Below, in pieces: positions 46,789 through 55,894 of a DNA stretch of 64,000 bases. The position numbers were made by a program, and so were the translations under genes. This stretch comes from Streptomyces sp. Je 1-332 (GTDB taxonomy: Bacteria; Actinomycetota; Actinomycetes; Streptomycetales; Streptomycetaceae). The notes under the pieces were generated by a model, which saw only the letters and a program-made list of their open reading frames with translations, ran no database searches and was not told the DNA's origin. Each line of letters starts with the position of its first letter. Position 1 is the first letter of the stretch. The stretch lies in contig NZ_CP160402.1 in NCBI RefSeq assembly GCF_040730185.1, positions 4,712,001 to 4,776,000 of the forward strand. Direction: 5' to 3'.

Positions 46789-46814
46789 CTGCGTCAAGGT
46801 TGGTTGGACGGCAC

Positions 46815-47414
46815 ATGCAGCAGAAGCCCACCCGGGCCCGCATTCTCGACGCGGCGCACGATCTCATGCGCACCATCGGCCTCGCCCGTGCCACCACCAA
46901 GGAGATCGCCAGAGCGGCCGGCTGCTCCGAAGCGGCCCTCTACAAGCACTTCGCGAGCAAAGAGGAGCTCTTCGTGGGCGTCCTCCAGGAGCGGCTGCCG
47001 CGGCTCGGCCCGCTCCTGCGCCGCCTCGCCGAGGACCCGGGGGAGCGCTCGGTGGAGGAGAACCTCGCCGAGATCGCCCGCCTGGCCAGCCACTTCTACG
47101 CCCAGAGCTTCCCGATCGCCGCGTCCCTCTACGCCGAGACCAAGCTCAAGCGGCGCCACGAAGACGCCATGCAGGAGATGGGCACAGGCCCGCACATGCC
47201 CATCGAGGCCCTCGACGCCTACCTCCGCACCGAACGCGACGCCGGCCGGATCGCCCCCGGAGCCGACACCTTCGCTGCCGCCTCGCTCCTCCTGGGCGCC
47301 TGCGCCCAGCGTGCCTTCGCCTACGACGCCACGGTCGGCAAGCAACCTCCGCAGCCCGTAGAGGAGTTCGCGGCTGCCCTCGCCCGCACCCTCCTCGCGG
47401 GCATCAGCCGCTGA
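46815..47414 (+). CDS. TetR family regulator of the divergent SDR gene
   Basis: This 199-residue protein has the helix-turn-helix ARILDAAHDLMRTIGLARATTKEIARAAGCSEAALYKHFASKEELFVGVL at about 7-57 and a helical C-terminal domain resembling TetR_C subfamilies (EENLAEIARLASHFYAQSFPIAASLYAE). Divergent arrangement with the SDR and the duplicated 20-base operator between them indicate local autoregulation. The ATG at 46815 is preferred to an in-frame TTG at 46800. It overlaps the end of the convergent adenosine deaminase gene by 11 bases. Confidence 0.9.
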   Translation: MQQKPTRARILDAAHDLMRTIGLARATTKEIARAAGCSEAALYKHFASKEELFVGVLQERLPRLGPLLRRLAEDPGERSVEENLAEIARLASHFYAQSFPIAASLYAETKLKRRHEDAMQEMGTGPHMPIEALDAYLRTERDAGRIAPGADTFAAASLLLGACAQRAFAYDATVGKQPPQPVEEFAAALARTLLAGISR

Positions 47415-48423
47415 GCCACTCCTCGATCCCCGAAAGCAGCTTCTCCTGTACGCCGACGGGGGCGGCCGAGCCACGCACCGACTGCCGGGCGAGCTCGGCC
47501 AGTTCGCTGTCGTCGAAGGCATGGTGCTTGCGCGCGATCTCGTACTGCGCGGCCAGCCGCGACCCGAAGAGCAACGGATCGTCCGCCCCCAGAGCCATCG
47601 GCACCCCGGCGTCGTACAAGGTGCGCAGCGGCACGTCCTCGGGCTTCTCGTAGACGCCGAGAGCCACGTTCGACGCCGGACAGACCTCGCAGGTCACGCC
47701 ACGATCGGCGAGCCGCTTCAGGAGCCGCGGGTCCTCGGCCGCCCGCACCCCGTGCCCGATCCGCCCCGCGTGCAGGTCGTCCAGGCAGTCCCGCACGGAG
47801 GCGGGCCCGCTGAGCTCGCCGCCGTGCGGCGCGGCGAGCAGGCCGCCGTCCCGCGCGATCGAGAAGGCCCGGTCGAAGTCCCGCGCGAAGCCCCGGCGCT
47901 CGTCGTTCGAGAGCCCGAAGCCGACGATGCCGCGATCGGCGTACCGCACCGCGAGCCGGGCCAGCGTGCGGGCGTCCAGAGGGTGCTTCATGCGGTTCGC
48001 CGCGACGAGGACGCGCATTCCGAGACCGGTGTCCCGCGAGGCGCTCTCGACGGCGTCCAGGATGATTTCCAGGGCCGGGATCAGCCCACCGAGCCGCGGC
48101 GCGTACGACGTCGGGTCGACCTGGATCTCCAGCCACCCCGACCCGTCCCGCAGATCCTCCTCCGCGGCCTCCCGCACCAGGCGCTGGATGTCCTCGGGCT
48201 CCCGCAGGCAGGACCGCGCCATGTCATAGAGCCGCTGGAAGCGGAACCACCCGCGCTCATCCGTCGCCCGCAGCTGCGGAGGCTCACCGCCGGTCAGCGC
48301 CGGAGGCAGCCGCACCCCGTACTTGTCGGCGAGCTCCAGCAGGGTCGTGGGCCGCATCGACCCGGTGAAGTGCAGATGCAGATGGGCCTTCGGCAGCTCT
48401 CTTACGTCACGTACGCGCTCCAT
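47404..48423 (-). CDS. add: adenosine deaminase family protein
   Basis: The 339-residue TIM-barrel enzyme has the zinc motif ELPKAHLHLHFTGSMRP (HxH) near residue 15, HGGELSG with the catalytic Glu, GRIGHGVRA with the metal-associated His, and ALGADDPLLFG with the catalytic Asp pair. It deaminates adenosine to inosine in purine salvage. The third HxH-following residue and the LGADDP motif (ADDP rather than SxDDP) vary slightly from the E. coli enzyme, so adenine or another purine remains possible. The ATG is at 48423. Confidence 0.88.
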   Translation of the reverse strand: MERVRDVRELPKAHLHLHFTGSMRPTTLLELADKYGVRLPPALTGGEPPQLRATDERGWFRFQRLYDMARSCLREPEDIQRLVREAAEEDLRDGSGWLEIQVDPTSYAPRLGGLIPALEIILDAVESASRDTGLGMRVLVAANRMKHPLDARTLARLAVRYADRGIVGFGLSNDERRGFARDFDRAFSIARDGGLLAAPHGGELSGPASVRDCLDDLHAGRIGHGVRAAEDPRLLKRLADRGVTCEVCPASNVALGVYEKPEDVPLRTLYDAGVPMALGADDPLLFGSRLAAQYEIARKHHAFDDSELAELARQSVRGSAAPVGVQEKLLSGIEEWLSG

Positions 48424-48566
48424 TCAAGGATCTTGCCGTACGTACGGGGCGTCCCGGTAGCCACTTTCCCCCTTCGTGGCCTTCCCCGAACGAAGAAGCG
48501 GACCGCCTCCCCGGGGAGGGGAGACGGCCCGCACGCGCGCGTGGAGCGCGAGAACTCGACGAGATC

Positions 48567-49793
48567 TCAGTCGCGCGCCTCGGCCAGCAGCTTCTGGATC
48601 CGCGAGACGCCCTCGACGAGGTCCTCGTCCCCCAGGGCGTACGAAAGGCGCAGATAGCCCGGCGTTCCGAAGGCCTCACCCGGGACGACCGCGACCTCGG
48701 CCTCCTCCAGGATCAGCGCGGCCAGCTCCACGGAGTCCTGCGGGCGCTTGCCACGGATCTCCTTGCCGATGAGGCCCTTCACCGAGGGGTAGGCGTAGAA
48801 GGCGCCCTCGGGCTCGGGGCAGAGCACGCCGTCGATGTCGTTCAGCATCCGCACGATGGTCCTGCGGCGCCGGTCGAAGGCCTCGCGCATCGTGTCGACG
48901 GCGGTCAGATCGCCGGAGACGGCCGCGATGGCCGCCACCTGCGCGACGTTGGAGACGTTCGACGTGGCGTGCGACTGGAGGTTCGTCGCGGCCTTGACGA
49001 CATCCTTCGGGCCGACGATCCAGCCCACGCGCCAGCCGGTCATCGCGTATGTCTTGGCGACGCCGTTGACCACGACGCACTTGTCGCGCAGCTCGGGCAG
49101 GATCGCGGGGAGCGAGGTGAACTTCGCGTCTCCGTAGACGAGGTGTTCGTAGATCTCGTCGGTCATGACCCACAGGCCGTGCTCGACGGCCCAGCGGCCG
49201 ATCGCCTCGGCGTCGGCCTCGCTGTAGACGGCGCCCGTCGGGTTGGACGGTGACACGAAGAGGACGACCTTCGTGCGCTCCGTGCGCGCGGCCTCCAGCT
49301 GCTCCACCGAGACGCGGTAGCCCGTCGTCTCGTCGGCGACGACATCGACCGGCACACCGCCCGCGAGACGGATCGACTCCGGGTACGTCGTCCAGTAGGG
49401 AGCCGGGACGATGACCTCGTCCCCCGGGTCGAGGATCGCGGCGAACGCCTGGTAGATCGCCTGCTTGCCGCCGTTGGTCACCAGGACCTGCGAGGCGTCG
49501 ACCTCGTACCCGGAGTCGCGCAGCGTCTTCGCGGCGATCGCGGCCTTGAGCTCGGGGAGACCGCCGGCCGGGGTGTAGCGGTGGTACTTCGGGTTCTTGC
49601 AGGCCTCGACAGCGGCTTCGACGATGTAGTCGGGCGTCGGGAAGTCGGGCTCACCCGCGCCGAAACCGATCACCGGCCGCCCGGCGGCCTTGAGGGCCTT
49701 GGCCTTGGCGTCGACAGCGAGGGTCGCGGACTCGGAGATCGCGCCGACGCGGGCGGACACCCTGCGCTCGGTGGGAGAAGTGGAAGCGCTCAT
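48567..49793 (-). CDS. aspC: PLP-dependent aspartate-type aminotransferase (class I)
   Basis: The 408-residue aminotransferase has [57 protein letters not shown], and [16 protein letters not shown] with the Schiff-base Lys. The C-terminus contains [17 protein letters not shown] with the substrate-carboxylate Arg. This is the subgroup Ib aspartate/prephenate aminotransferase pattern, converting aspartate and 2-oxoglutarate. The ATG at 49793 is chosen because the family begins at about this point. It is divergent from tRNA-Trp. A GC-rich hairpin lies at 48504-48533 before add. Confidence 0.92.
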   Translation of the reverse strand: MSASTSPTERRVSARVGAISESATLAVDAKAKALKAAGRPVIGFGAGEPDFPTPDYIVEAAVEACKNPKYHRYTPAGGLPELKAAIAAKTLRDSGYEVDASQVLVTNGGKQAIYQAFAAILDPGDEVIVPAPYWTTYPESIRLAGGVPVDVVADETTGYRVSVEQLEAARTERTKVVLFVSPSNPTGAVYSEADAEAIGRWAVEHGLWVMTDEIYEHLVYGDAKFTSLPAILPELRDKCVVVNGVAKTYAMTGWRVGWIVGPKDVVKAATNLQSHATSNVSNVAQVAAIAAVSGDLTAVDTMREAFDRRRRTIVRMLNDIDGVLCPEPEGAFYAYPSVKGLIGKEIRGKRPQDSVELAALILEEAEVAVVPGEAFGTPGYLRLSYALGDEDLVEGVSRIQKLLAEARD

Positions 49794-49871
49794 CGCCCCA
49801 TCGTTCCAGACCTGAAACGCCTCTGGCACGCGGCTCTCGGTGTTTGCCGACGGCCGCCGGATCCGTTTCTG

Positions 49872-49901
49872 TTCGACGGGGCGCCGCAGAGCACGTACAC
49901 T
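49872..49901 (+). promoter_or_regulatory. candidate promoter for tRNA-Trp-secE-nusG
   Basis: TTCGAC (49872-49877) and TACACT (49896-49901) with 18-base spacing would start transcription near 49908, about 77 bases before tRNA-Trp. A TAGGTT box nearer the tRNA is a second candidate. Confidence 0.35.
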
Positions 49902-49984
49902 CACTGCTCGTTGGCCCTCACCGGCCGCACCTTCTCCTCGCACTCTGTGCACCCGGGCGGATGCGGTAGGTTGGGGGAAATCAA

Positions 49985-50057
49985 AGGGTCGTAGCTCAAT
50001 TGGTAGAGCACTGGTCTCCAAAACCAGCGGTTGGGGGTTCAAGTCCCTCCGGCCCTG
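49985..50057 (+). tRNA. tRNA-Trp (CCA)
   Basis: Acceptor AGGGTCG pairs with CGGCCCT (one T-G), the D-arm is TAGCTCAATTGGTAGAGC, the anticodon arm CTGGT-CTCCAAA-ACCAG gives CCA, and the T-arm has GGTTCAAGTCC. It is 73 bases, with discriminator G. It lies 111 bases before secE, a conserved actinobacterial arrangement. Confidence 0.96.
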
Positions 50058-50168
50058 CTACACACTCCTCTCACCAGGATGTGTGCGCACATGTACGTAC
50101 TGCATTGCACCGCCGTGCGGCTCATACCGGGCGCGGCACGGCCACGACCCGGAATCAGGTGAGGACGA

Positions 50169-50453
50169 GTGACGGACGCCGTGGGCTCCATCGACATGCC
50201 TGATGCCCAGGACGAGGCGCCGGATTCGAAGAAGGCCCGTAAGGGCGGCAAGCGCGGCAAGAAGGGCCCCTTCGGCCGTCTCGCGCTCTTCTACCGCCAG
50301 ATCGTCGCGGAACTCCGCAAGGTCGTCTGGCCGACTCGCAGTCAGCTCACGACGTACACCACCGTGGTGATTGTCTTCGTCGTCATCATGATCGGCCTCG
50401 TGACCGTGATTGACTATGGGTTCAACCAGGCCGTCAAGTACGTCTTCGGCTGA
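50169..50453 (+). CDS. secE: preprotein translocase subunit SecE
   Basis: The 94-residue protein has a basic N-terminal half ([40 protein letters not shown], with the conserved amphipathic helix and WPTR motif) and one C-terminal membrane helix ([20 protein letters not shown]). It clamps SecY. GTG at 50169 follows GAGGAC by about 4 bases. nusG follows by 89 bases. Confidence 0.95.
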   Translation: MTDAVGSIDMPDAQDEAPDSKKARKGGKRGKKGPFGRLALFYRQIVAELRKVVWPTRSQLTTYTTVVIVFVVIMIGLVTVIDYGFNQAVKYVFG

Positions 50454-50542
50454 GCCGATGGCACAGCCGAGAGCGAAGGGCGCCGTACCCGGCGCCCGTT
50501 TCGCGCGTTCCACCCCTCTGTATCCAGGAAGAAGCAGCCACC

Positions 50543-51478
50543 GTGTCTGACCCGAACCTGAACGACGCCGTTGAGCCGCGCGTGGATTCCGCGGAGTCCG
50601 TGGAGGACCAGCTCGACATCGTCGAGGCGGCGGACGCCGAGGACCCGGACCAGGCCGAGGCTGCCGACGCCGCTGCTGGCGCTCCCGCCGAAGAGTCGGC
50701 GCTGCACGTCGAGAACGACACCGAGTCTGCCGACGAGGCCGAGGCCGAGGCGGGCGAGGAAGCCGCCGCCGAGTCCGACGAGACCGAGGGCGAGACCGAA
50801 GAGGCCGCCGAGGCTGCAGAGCCCGCCGAGTCCGCTGAGGACGAGGAGGAGGCCGAGCCGGTCGACCCGATCGCGGCCCTGCGCGACGAGCTCCGCACCC
50901 TTCCCGGCGAGTGGTACGTCATCCACACGTACGCCGGTTACGAGAACCGCGTGAAGACCAACCTCGAGCAGCGTGCCGTCTCGCTGAACGTCGAGGACTT
51001 CATCTTCCAGGCCGAGGTGCCGCAGGAAGAGGTCGCGCAGATCAAGAACGGCGAGCGCAAGACCATCCGTCAGAACAAGCTCCCCGGATACGTCCTGGTG
51101 CGCATGGACCTGACGAACGAGTCCTGGGGCGTCGTGCGTAACACCCCCGGCGTCACCGGCTTCGTGGGCAACGCCTACGACCCGTACCCCCTGACCCTGG
51201 ACGAGATCGTCAAGATGCTCGCCCCCGAGGCCGAGGAGAAGGCGGCCCGCGAGGCCGCCGAGGCCGAGGGCAAGCCGGCTCCGTCCCGCAAGGTCGAGGT
51301 CCAGGTGCTCGACTTCGAGGTCGGCGACTCGGTCACCGTCACCGACGGCCCGTTCGCGACGCTGCAGGCGACGATCAACGAGATCAACGCCGACTCGAAG
51401 AAGGTCAAGGGTCTCGTCGAGATCTTCGGCCGCGAGACCCCGGTCGAGCTCAGCTTCGACCAGATCCAGAAGAACTAG
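50543..51478 (+). CDS. nusG: transcription elongation/antitermination factor NusG with long acidic N-terminus
   Basis: The C-terminal 195 residues are standard Nus[52 protein letters not shown], and the KOW domain [48 protein letters not shown]. The first 115 residues are almost purely Glu/Asp/Ala and absent from E. coli NusG; such extensions are known in streptomycetes. It binds RNA polymerase beta' and couples to Rho or the ribosome. GTG at 50543 follows AGGAAG. Confidence 0.95.
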   Translation: MSDPNLNDAVEPRVDSAESVEDQLDIVEAADAEDPDQAEAADAAAGAPAEESALHVENDTESADEAEAEAGEEAAAESDETEGETEEAAEAAEPAESAEDEEEAEPVDPIAALRDELRTLPGEWYVIHTYAGYENRVKTNLEQRAVSLNVEDFIFQAEVPQEEVAQIKNGERKTIRQNKLPGYVLVRMDLTNESWGVVRNTPGVTGFVGNAYDPYPLTLDEIVKMLAPEAEEKAAREAAEAEGKPAPSRKVEVQVLDFEVGDSVTVTDGPFATLQATINEINADSKKVKGLVEIFGRETPVELSFDQIQKN

Positions 51479-51522
51479 CCCTTAGCGGCTTCCTGGCTTC
51501 CTCTGGAACATACGCCTCCGAA

Positions 51523-51567
51523 CAGGTCAGACGGGCTCTCAAAGCCGGTCTGACCTGCTCGGTTTTT
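51523..51567 (+). terminator. terminator between nusG and rplK
   Basis: CAGGTCAGAC (51523-51532) pairs with GTCTGACCTG (51548-51557), with an inner GGC/GCC pair. CTCGGTTTTT follows, a real T-run. It separates the secE-nusG unit from rplKA. Confidence 0.8.
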
Positions 51568-51662
51568 GGCCGCGTGACGATACCCGTTATCGTGGTGCGG
51601 TATGCCTCCATCCGGATGACTGGATGGTGGCTGGAAACTCTCACTAGGACCCGGAGAGAGCA

Positions 51663-52097
51663 ATGCCTCCCAAGAAGAAGAAGGTCACGGGGCTTATCAA
51701 GCTCCAGATCCAGGCCGGCGCAGCCAACCCGGCCCCGCCGGTCGGCCCCGCGCTGGGCCAGCACGGCGTCAACATCATGGAGTTCTGCAAGGCCTACAAC
51801 GCCGCGACCGAGTCGCAGCGTGGCTGGGTCATCCCGGTGGAGATCACGGTCTACGAAGACCGCTCCTTCACCTTCGTGACCAAGACTCCGCCGGCCGCCA
51901 AGATGATCCTCAAGGCCGCGGGTGTCGAGAAGGGCTCCGGCGAGCCGCACAAGACCAAGGTCGCCAAGATCACCGAGGCGCAGGTCCGCGAGATCGCCAC
52001 CACCAAGATGGAAGACCTCAACGCCAACGACCTGGACGCCGCGTCGAAGATCATCGCCGGCACCGCCCGTTCCATGGGCATCACGGTCGAGGGCTGA
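51663..52097 (+). CDS. rplK: 50S ribosomal protein L11
   Basis: The 144-residue protein starts [45 protein letters not shown], the N-terminal domain that faces thiostrepton and stringent-response sites, and ends with the RNA-binding [15 protein letters not shown]. It is standard length. GAGAG precedes ATG at 51663. It is first of rplK-rplA; a new promoter must lie in 51565-51650 after the terminator, where TTGGCC/TATCGT with 16-base spacing is a weak candidate. Confidence 0.97.
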
Positions 52098-52210
52098 GAG
52101 CTTTCCCCGTCTGACCTTTCTCAGTGGTAGGGCCACGCGCCGGCCCGCACCACGACTCCCACACCTGTCACGCGGCGGAGCCGCATGATGTAACCGCTAC
52201 AGGAGCAGAA

Positions 52211-52933
52211 GTGAAGCGCAGCAAGACTCTCCGCGCTGCGGACGCCAAGATCGACCGGGACAAGCTCTACGCCCCGCTCGAGGCCGTCCGTCTCGCCAAG
52301 GAGACCTCCTCGACCAAGTTCGACGGCACCGTCGAGGTCGCCTTCCGCCTGGGTGTCGACCCGCGCAAGGCCGACCAGATGGTCCGTGGCACCGTGAACC
52401 TCCCGCACGGCACCGGCAAGACCGCCCGGGTCCTGGTCTTCGCGACCGGTGACCGTGCTGCGGCCGCGGAAGCCGCTGGGGCCGACATCGTCGGCGCCGA
52501 CGAGCTCATCGACGAGGTCGCCAAGGGTCGCCTGGACTTCGACGCCGTCGTCGCCACCCCGGACCTCATGGGCAAGGTCGGCCGCCTCGGCCGCGTGCTC
52601 GGTCCGCGTGGTCTGATGCCGAACCCGAAGACCGGCACCGTGACCCCCGACGTCGTGAAGGCTGTCAACGACATCAAGGGCGGCAAGATCGAGTTCCGCG
52701 TCGACAAGCACTCGAACCTGCACTTCATCATCGGCAAGGTGTCCTTCGACGACACCAAGCTGGTGGAGAACTACGCCGCGGCGCTGGAGGAGATCCTCCG
52801 TCTGAAGCCGTCGGCCGCCAAGGGTCGCTACATCAAGAAGGCCGCGCTCACCACCACGATGGGCCCCGGCATTCCGCTGGACAGCAACCGCACCCGCAAC
52901 CTCCTCACCGAGGAGGACCCGGCCGCCGTCTGA
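52211..52933 (+). CDS. rplA: 50S ribosomal protein L1
   Basis: The 240-residue protein has [54 protein letters not shown], and [18 protein letters not shown], the L1 RNA-binding signature. It binds 23S rRNA near the E site and usually autoregulates its own mRNA. GTG at 52211 follows AGGAG by about 6 bases and is preferred to an upstream in-frame start. A strong hairpin follows the stop. Confidence 0.97.
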   Translation: MKRSKTLRAADAKIDRDKLYAPLEAVRLAKETSSTKFDGTVEVAFRLGVDPRKADQMVRGTVNLPHGTGKTARVLVFATGDRAAAAEAAGADIVGADELIDEVAKGRLDFDAVVATPDLMGKVGRLGRVLGPRGLMPNPKTGTVTPDVVKAVNDIKGGKIEFRVDKHSNLHFIIGKVSFDDTKLVENYAAALEEILRLKPSAAKGRYIKKAALTTTMGPGIPLDSNRTRNLLTEEDPAAV

Positions 52934-52966
52934 ATCTGACGGCAGTCGCGTCGCGCACGCGTTTGT

Positions 52967-53005
52967 GGACGGGCCCCGCAACCTTTCGAGGTGCGGGGCC
53001 CGTCC
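52967..53005 (+). terminator. terminator after rplA
   Basis: GGACGGGCCCCGCA and TGCGGGGCCCGTCC pair over 14 bases and an ACCT-TTCG-AGGT tetraloop tops the stem, with one bulged base. It separates rplKA from the lipoprotein genes. Confidence 0.85.
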
Positions 53006-53085
53006 TCGTATACGTGCATGCCTCAGAGCTTTCGGGGGACTGCGCTAGCGTGCGGGATTCACACAAGTACAAGGGGTGGGATGTC

Positions 53086-53979
53086 ATGAACAGCACGACC
53101 ATGCGACGCGCAGGCCTGTCGATCGCGGTGGCCGCCGCGCTGACCGGGGTCGCGGCCTGTGGCTCCTCCGGCGGCGGCGACGGCGACGAGAAGGGCAAGA
53201 AGAAGGGCTCCGTGGCTCTCAGCCCGATAGCCGCCCTGCGCACCATCCAGGACAAGACCGACAGCGCCGACTCCGCCAAGGTCGAGGGCAAGACGGTCAT
53301 GGGCACCAAGATGTCGATGGACATGGCGGGCTCCATGGAGTGGTCGGACGGCATCACCGGCACCATGACGGCCACCCTCACGGGCGGAACCCAGGCCGAG
53401 CAGATGGAGCAGATCGGGCAGTCGAAGATCGACTACCGCTATCTGAAGAACGGGTTCTACGCGAACATGGGTGACAAGTTCGCGGAGCAGGCCGGCGGCG
53501 GCAAGCACTGGATCGAGTACGACTACGCCACGCTGGCCGACATGAGTGGCGCTGCCGGTGATGCCTTCAAGGATCAGATGCAGAACACCACCCCGAACCA
53601 GTCGGTCAAGATGCTGCTCGCCTCGGGTGACGTGAAGCGTGTGGGCGAGGAGACCGTCCGCGGGGCGAAGGCCACCCACTACTCCGGCACCGTCGACGCC
53701 GCCGACTTCACCGGCAAGAACGCTGACCTCGACGCCGAGCAGATGGCCGAGCTGAGGAAGCAGTTCAAGCAGGTCGGCCTGACCACGCAGACCATCGACA
53801 TCTGGGTCGACGCCGACGACCTGCTGGTCAAGAAGGCCGAGAAGGGCAAGATGGCCGACGGCGACTTCTCGCAGACGGCCTACTACAGCGACTACGGCAC
53901 CCCCGTGTCCGTGGAGAAGCCCCCGGCCTCGGACACGATGAGCTTCAAGGACCTCATGAACCAGCAGCCGCAGGCCTGA
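53086..53979 (+). CDS. lipoprotein, LppX/LprG-like (first of a tandem pair)
   Basis: The 297-residue lipoprotein precursor has a signal peptide TMRRAGLSIAVAAALTGVAAC with lipobox VAAC (acylated Cys at about 25), then a Gly/Lys-rich linker and a beta-strand-rich domain (DSAKVEGKTVMGTKMSMDMAGSMEW, HWIEYDYATLADM, VKRVGEETVRGAKATHYSGTVDAADF, QTIDIWVDADDLLVKKAEKGKMADG). This resembles LppX/LprG lipid-carrier lipoproteins and the DUF1396-type sensors. Its exact role is unknown. The ATG at 53086 follows AAGGGG. It sits between rplA and rplJ and is paralogous to the next gene. Confidence 0.83.
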   Translation: MNSTTMRRAGLSIAVAAALTGVAACGSSGGGDGDEKGKKKGSVALSPIAALRTIQDKTDSADSAKVEGKTVMGTKMSMDMAGSMEWSDGITGTMTATLTGGTQAEQMEQIGQSKIDYRYLKNGFYANMGDKFAEQAGGGKHWIEYDYATLADMSGAAGDAFKDQMQNTTPNQSVKMLLASGDVKRVGEETVRGAKATHYSGTVDAADFTGKNADLDAEQMAELRKQFKQVGLTTQTIDIWVDADDLLVKKAEKGKMADGDFSQTAYYSDYGTPVSVEKPPASDTMSFKDLMNQQPQA

Positions 53980-54044
53980 CCTCGGACGTCGGGTATTCTC
54001 GCCGGACCGAATTGTGTCGATCATGTGTTCCTAGGGGTGGGGTC

Positions 54045-54989
54045 ATGACTGTGAAGAGAACGGCGAGCGCTGTGCTCGCCACCGCGATGCTGTGTACCGG
54101 CGCGGTGGCCTGTGGAGGCTCCGACAACGGCGGCAAGGCGAAGGGGGCGGGCTCGGGGGAGACCCAGTCCCGGTCGCAGGTGACCGAGGTCATCACGGCG
54201 GCGTACGAGAAGACCTCGAAGGCCAAGTCGGCCAAGGTCGAGATGACGATGTCGACGCCGAAGTCGATGGGCGGCTCCAGCGGTGACATGAAGATGTCCG
54301 GAGTCATGGGCTGGGACCCGACCGTCATGGATATGACGATGTCGGGCTCGGCGCTCACGGACAGCGACCCGGAGGCGCCGGAGAAGGTCCGGATGCTCTG
54401 GCTCGACAACGTGATGTACATGGACATGGGGGCTGTCGCCGCCAAGGACATGGACGGCAAGCAGTGGGTCAAGATGGACCTGAACACCATCGCGGAGCAG
54501 GTCGGTGACGAGAAGGCCGCCAAGCAGCTGACCGGCGGTCTGGACAGCATGAACCAGGACCCGGCGCAGCAGCTCGCGATGCTCCTGGACTCGCCGAACC
54601 TGAAGCACGTCGGTCCCGCGAAGGTCGACGGCGTCCAGACGCAGCGCTACAAGGGCCGCCTCTCCGTCAAGGAGATGATGGAGTCCAACAAGGGCCTCGA
54701 CGAGATGCTCGGCAAGAGCGAGCGCGAACAGCTCCTCAAGAGCATCGAGAAGGCGGGCATCAAGGGGTACGACACCGAGGTCTGGGTGAACGAGGACGAC
54801 TACCCCGTCCGCATGGACATCGACATCAAGTCCCCTGAAGGCACGATGAAGACGTCCCAGAAGTTCTCCGAGTACGGCGCGGCCGCCAAGGTGAGCCCGC
54901 CGCCCGCCGGCGAGACCTTCGACCTGATGGAGATGTTCAAGGAGCTCGAGAAGAGCGGCGCGGACATGGGCGCGGACAGCGGCGTCTGA
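54045..54989 (+). CDS. lipoprotein, LppX/LprG-like (second of a tandem pair)
   Basis: The 314-residue lipoprotein precursor has signal MTVKRTASAVLATAMLCTGAVAC with lipobox AVAC (acylated Cys at about 23). The ectodomain parallels the upstream paralogue (AKSAKVEMTMSTPKSMGGSSGDM, QWVKMDLNTIAEQV, LKHVGPAKVDGVQTQRYKGRLSV, GYDTEVWVNEDDYPVRMDIDIKSPEG). Many Met residues occur in both. An extracytoplasmic lipid- or ligand-binding role is inferred from fold resemblance. The ATG at 54045 is preceded by GGGGTGGGG. A promoter for rplJ begins 7 bases after its stop. Confidence 0.83.
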   Translation: MTVKRTASAVLATAMLCTGAVACGGSDNGGKAKGAGSGETQSRSQVTEVITAAYEKTSKAKSAKVEMTMSTPKSMGGSSGDMKMSGVMGWDPTVMDMTMSGSALTDSDPEAPEKVRMLWLDNVMYMDMGAVAAKDMDGKQWVKMDLNTIAEQVGDEKAAKQLTGGLDSMNQDPAQQLAMLLDSPNLKHVGPAKVDGVQTQRYKGRLSVKEMMESNKGLDEMLGKSEREQLLKSIEKAGIKGYDTEVWVNEDDYPVRMDIDIKSPEGTMKTSQKFSEYGAAAKVSPPPAGETFDLMEMFKELEKSGADMGADSGV

Positions 54990-54995
54990 GCCGAT

Positions 54996-55025
54996 TTGCC
55001 TGACGCGAACCCGTTCGCGTACTCT
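54996..55025 (+). promoter_or_regulatory. promoter of rplJ-rplL
   Basis: TTGCCT (54996-55001) and TACTCT (55020-55025) with 18-base spacing give a start near 55032. That is right where the L10 leader begins, after the lipoprotein gene. Confidence 0.55.
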
Positions 55026-55031
55026 TCCACA

Positions 55032-55250
55032 GAAGCCAAAGACCGCTGGTCGTTGCCGTGTGCTCGTTAGAGGGCGCGGTGGCCGAAGGATCCGTTGAAA
55101 TTGCGGACGACCCGCGCAGGTGGATGTGGAAGTGCTCCCGGACGGGATTCCGTCGGGTCGAGCTCACGCCCCATGCGCCTGCGCTGGGGCGTTTTGTTTT
55201 GTCAGCCCCTTTTGAGCGGTCCTCATCACCCGGAAGGAGGCTGACGCTCT
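55032..55250 (+). ncRNA. L10 (rplJ) leader, autogenous control region
   Basis: The 219-base untranslated leader of rplJ contains several pairing segments and, at 55167-55201, the hairpin CGCCCCA-TGCGCCTGCGC-TGGGGCG followed by TTTTGTTTTG, an attenuator-like terminator. Leaders at this position bind L10-L12 in many bacteria. GGAAGGAGG precedes the ATG. The fold itself was not computed. Confidence 0.55.
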
Positions 55251-55781
55251 ATGCCGACGCCCGACAAGGCTGCCGCGGTAGCCGAGCTCACGGACAAGTT
55301 CCGCAGCTCGAACGCCGCCGTGCTGACCGAGTACCGGGGTCTCACCGTGGCCCAGCTCAAGCAGCTGCGCCGTTCGCTCGGTGAGAACTCCGAGTACGCC
55401 GTGGTGAAGAACACGCTGACCAAGATCGCGGCCAATGAGGCCGGGATCAACCAGCTGGACGACCTGTTCGCGGGTCCGACCGCTGTTGCCTTCGTCACCG
55501 GTGACCCGGTGGAGTCGGCGAAGGGTCTTCGTGACTTCGCCAAGGACAACCCCAACCTCGTCATCAAGGGCGGTGTCCTTGACGGCAAGGCGCTGTCCGC
55601 CGACGAGATCAAGAAGCTCGCGGACCTCGAGTCCCGCGAGGTTCTGCTCGCCAAGCTGGCGGGCGCCATGAAGGGCAAGCAGACGCAGACTGCGCAGCTC
55701 TTCCAGGCGCTTCCCTCGAAGTTCGTCCGCACCGCGGAGGCGCTTCGTGCCAAGAAGGCCGAGCAGGGCGGTGCCGAGTAA
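55251..55781 (+). CDS. rplJ: 50S ribosomal protein L10
   Basis: The 176-residue protein begins [45 protein letters not shown] and has [17 protein letters not shown], with the C-terminal helix that anchors L7/L12 dimers ([43 protein letters not shown]). It is part of the ribosomal stalk. ATG at 55251 follows GGAAGGAGG by 8 bases. It is co-transcribed with rplL. Confidence 0.97.
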   Translation: MPTPDKAAAVAELTDKFRSSNAAVLTEYRGLTVAQLKQLRRSLGENSEYAVVKNTLTKIAANEAGINQLDDLFAGPTAVAFVTGDPVESAKGLRDFAKDNPNLVIKGGVLDGKALSADEIKKLADLESREVLLAKLAGAMKGKQTQTAQLFQALPSKFVRTAEALRAKKAEQGGAE

Positions 55782-55894
55782 TTCGGCTCGCGCATTGATC
55801 GCCGCCCGTTAGGGCGACGGTCGCAGCGGGCCAAACGTACGCCCGCCTTCATATACACCCGGCACCAGCCGAATTAGTGGAAGGATCGCCCATC

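Noticed and set aside
50543..50890. NusG acidic N-terminal region as a separate gene or fusion error
   Set aside because: The frame is continuous with a normal start and ribosome-binding site, and similar acidic extensions are known in streptomycete NusG.
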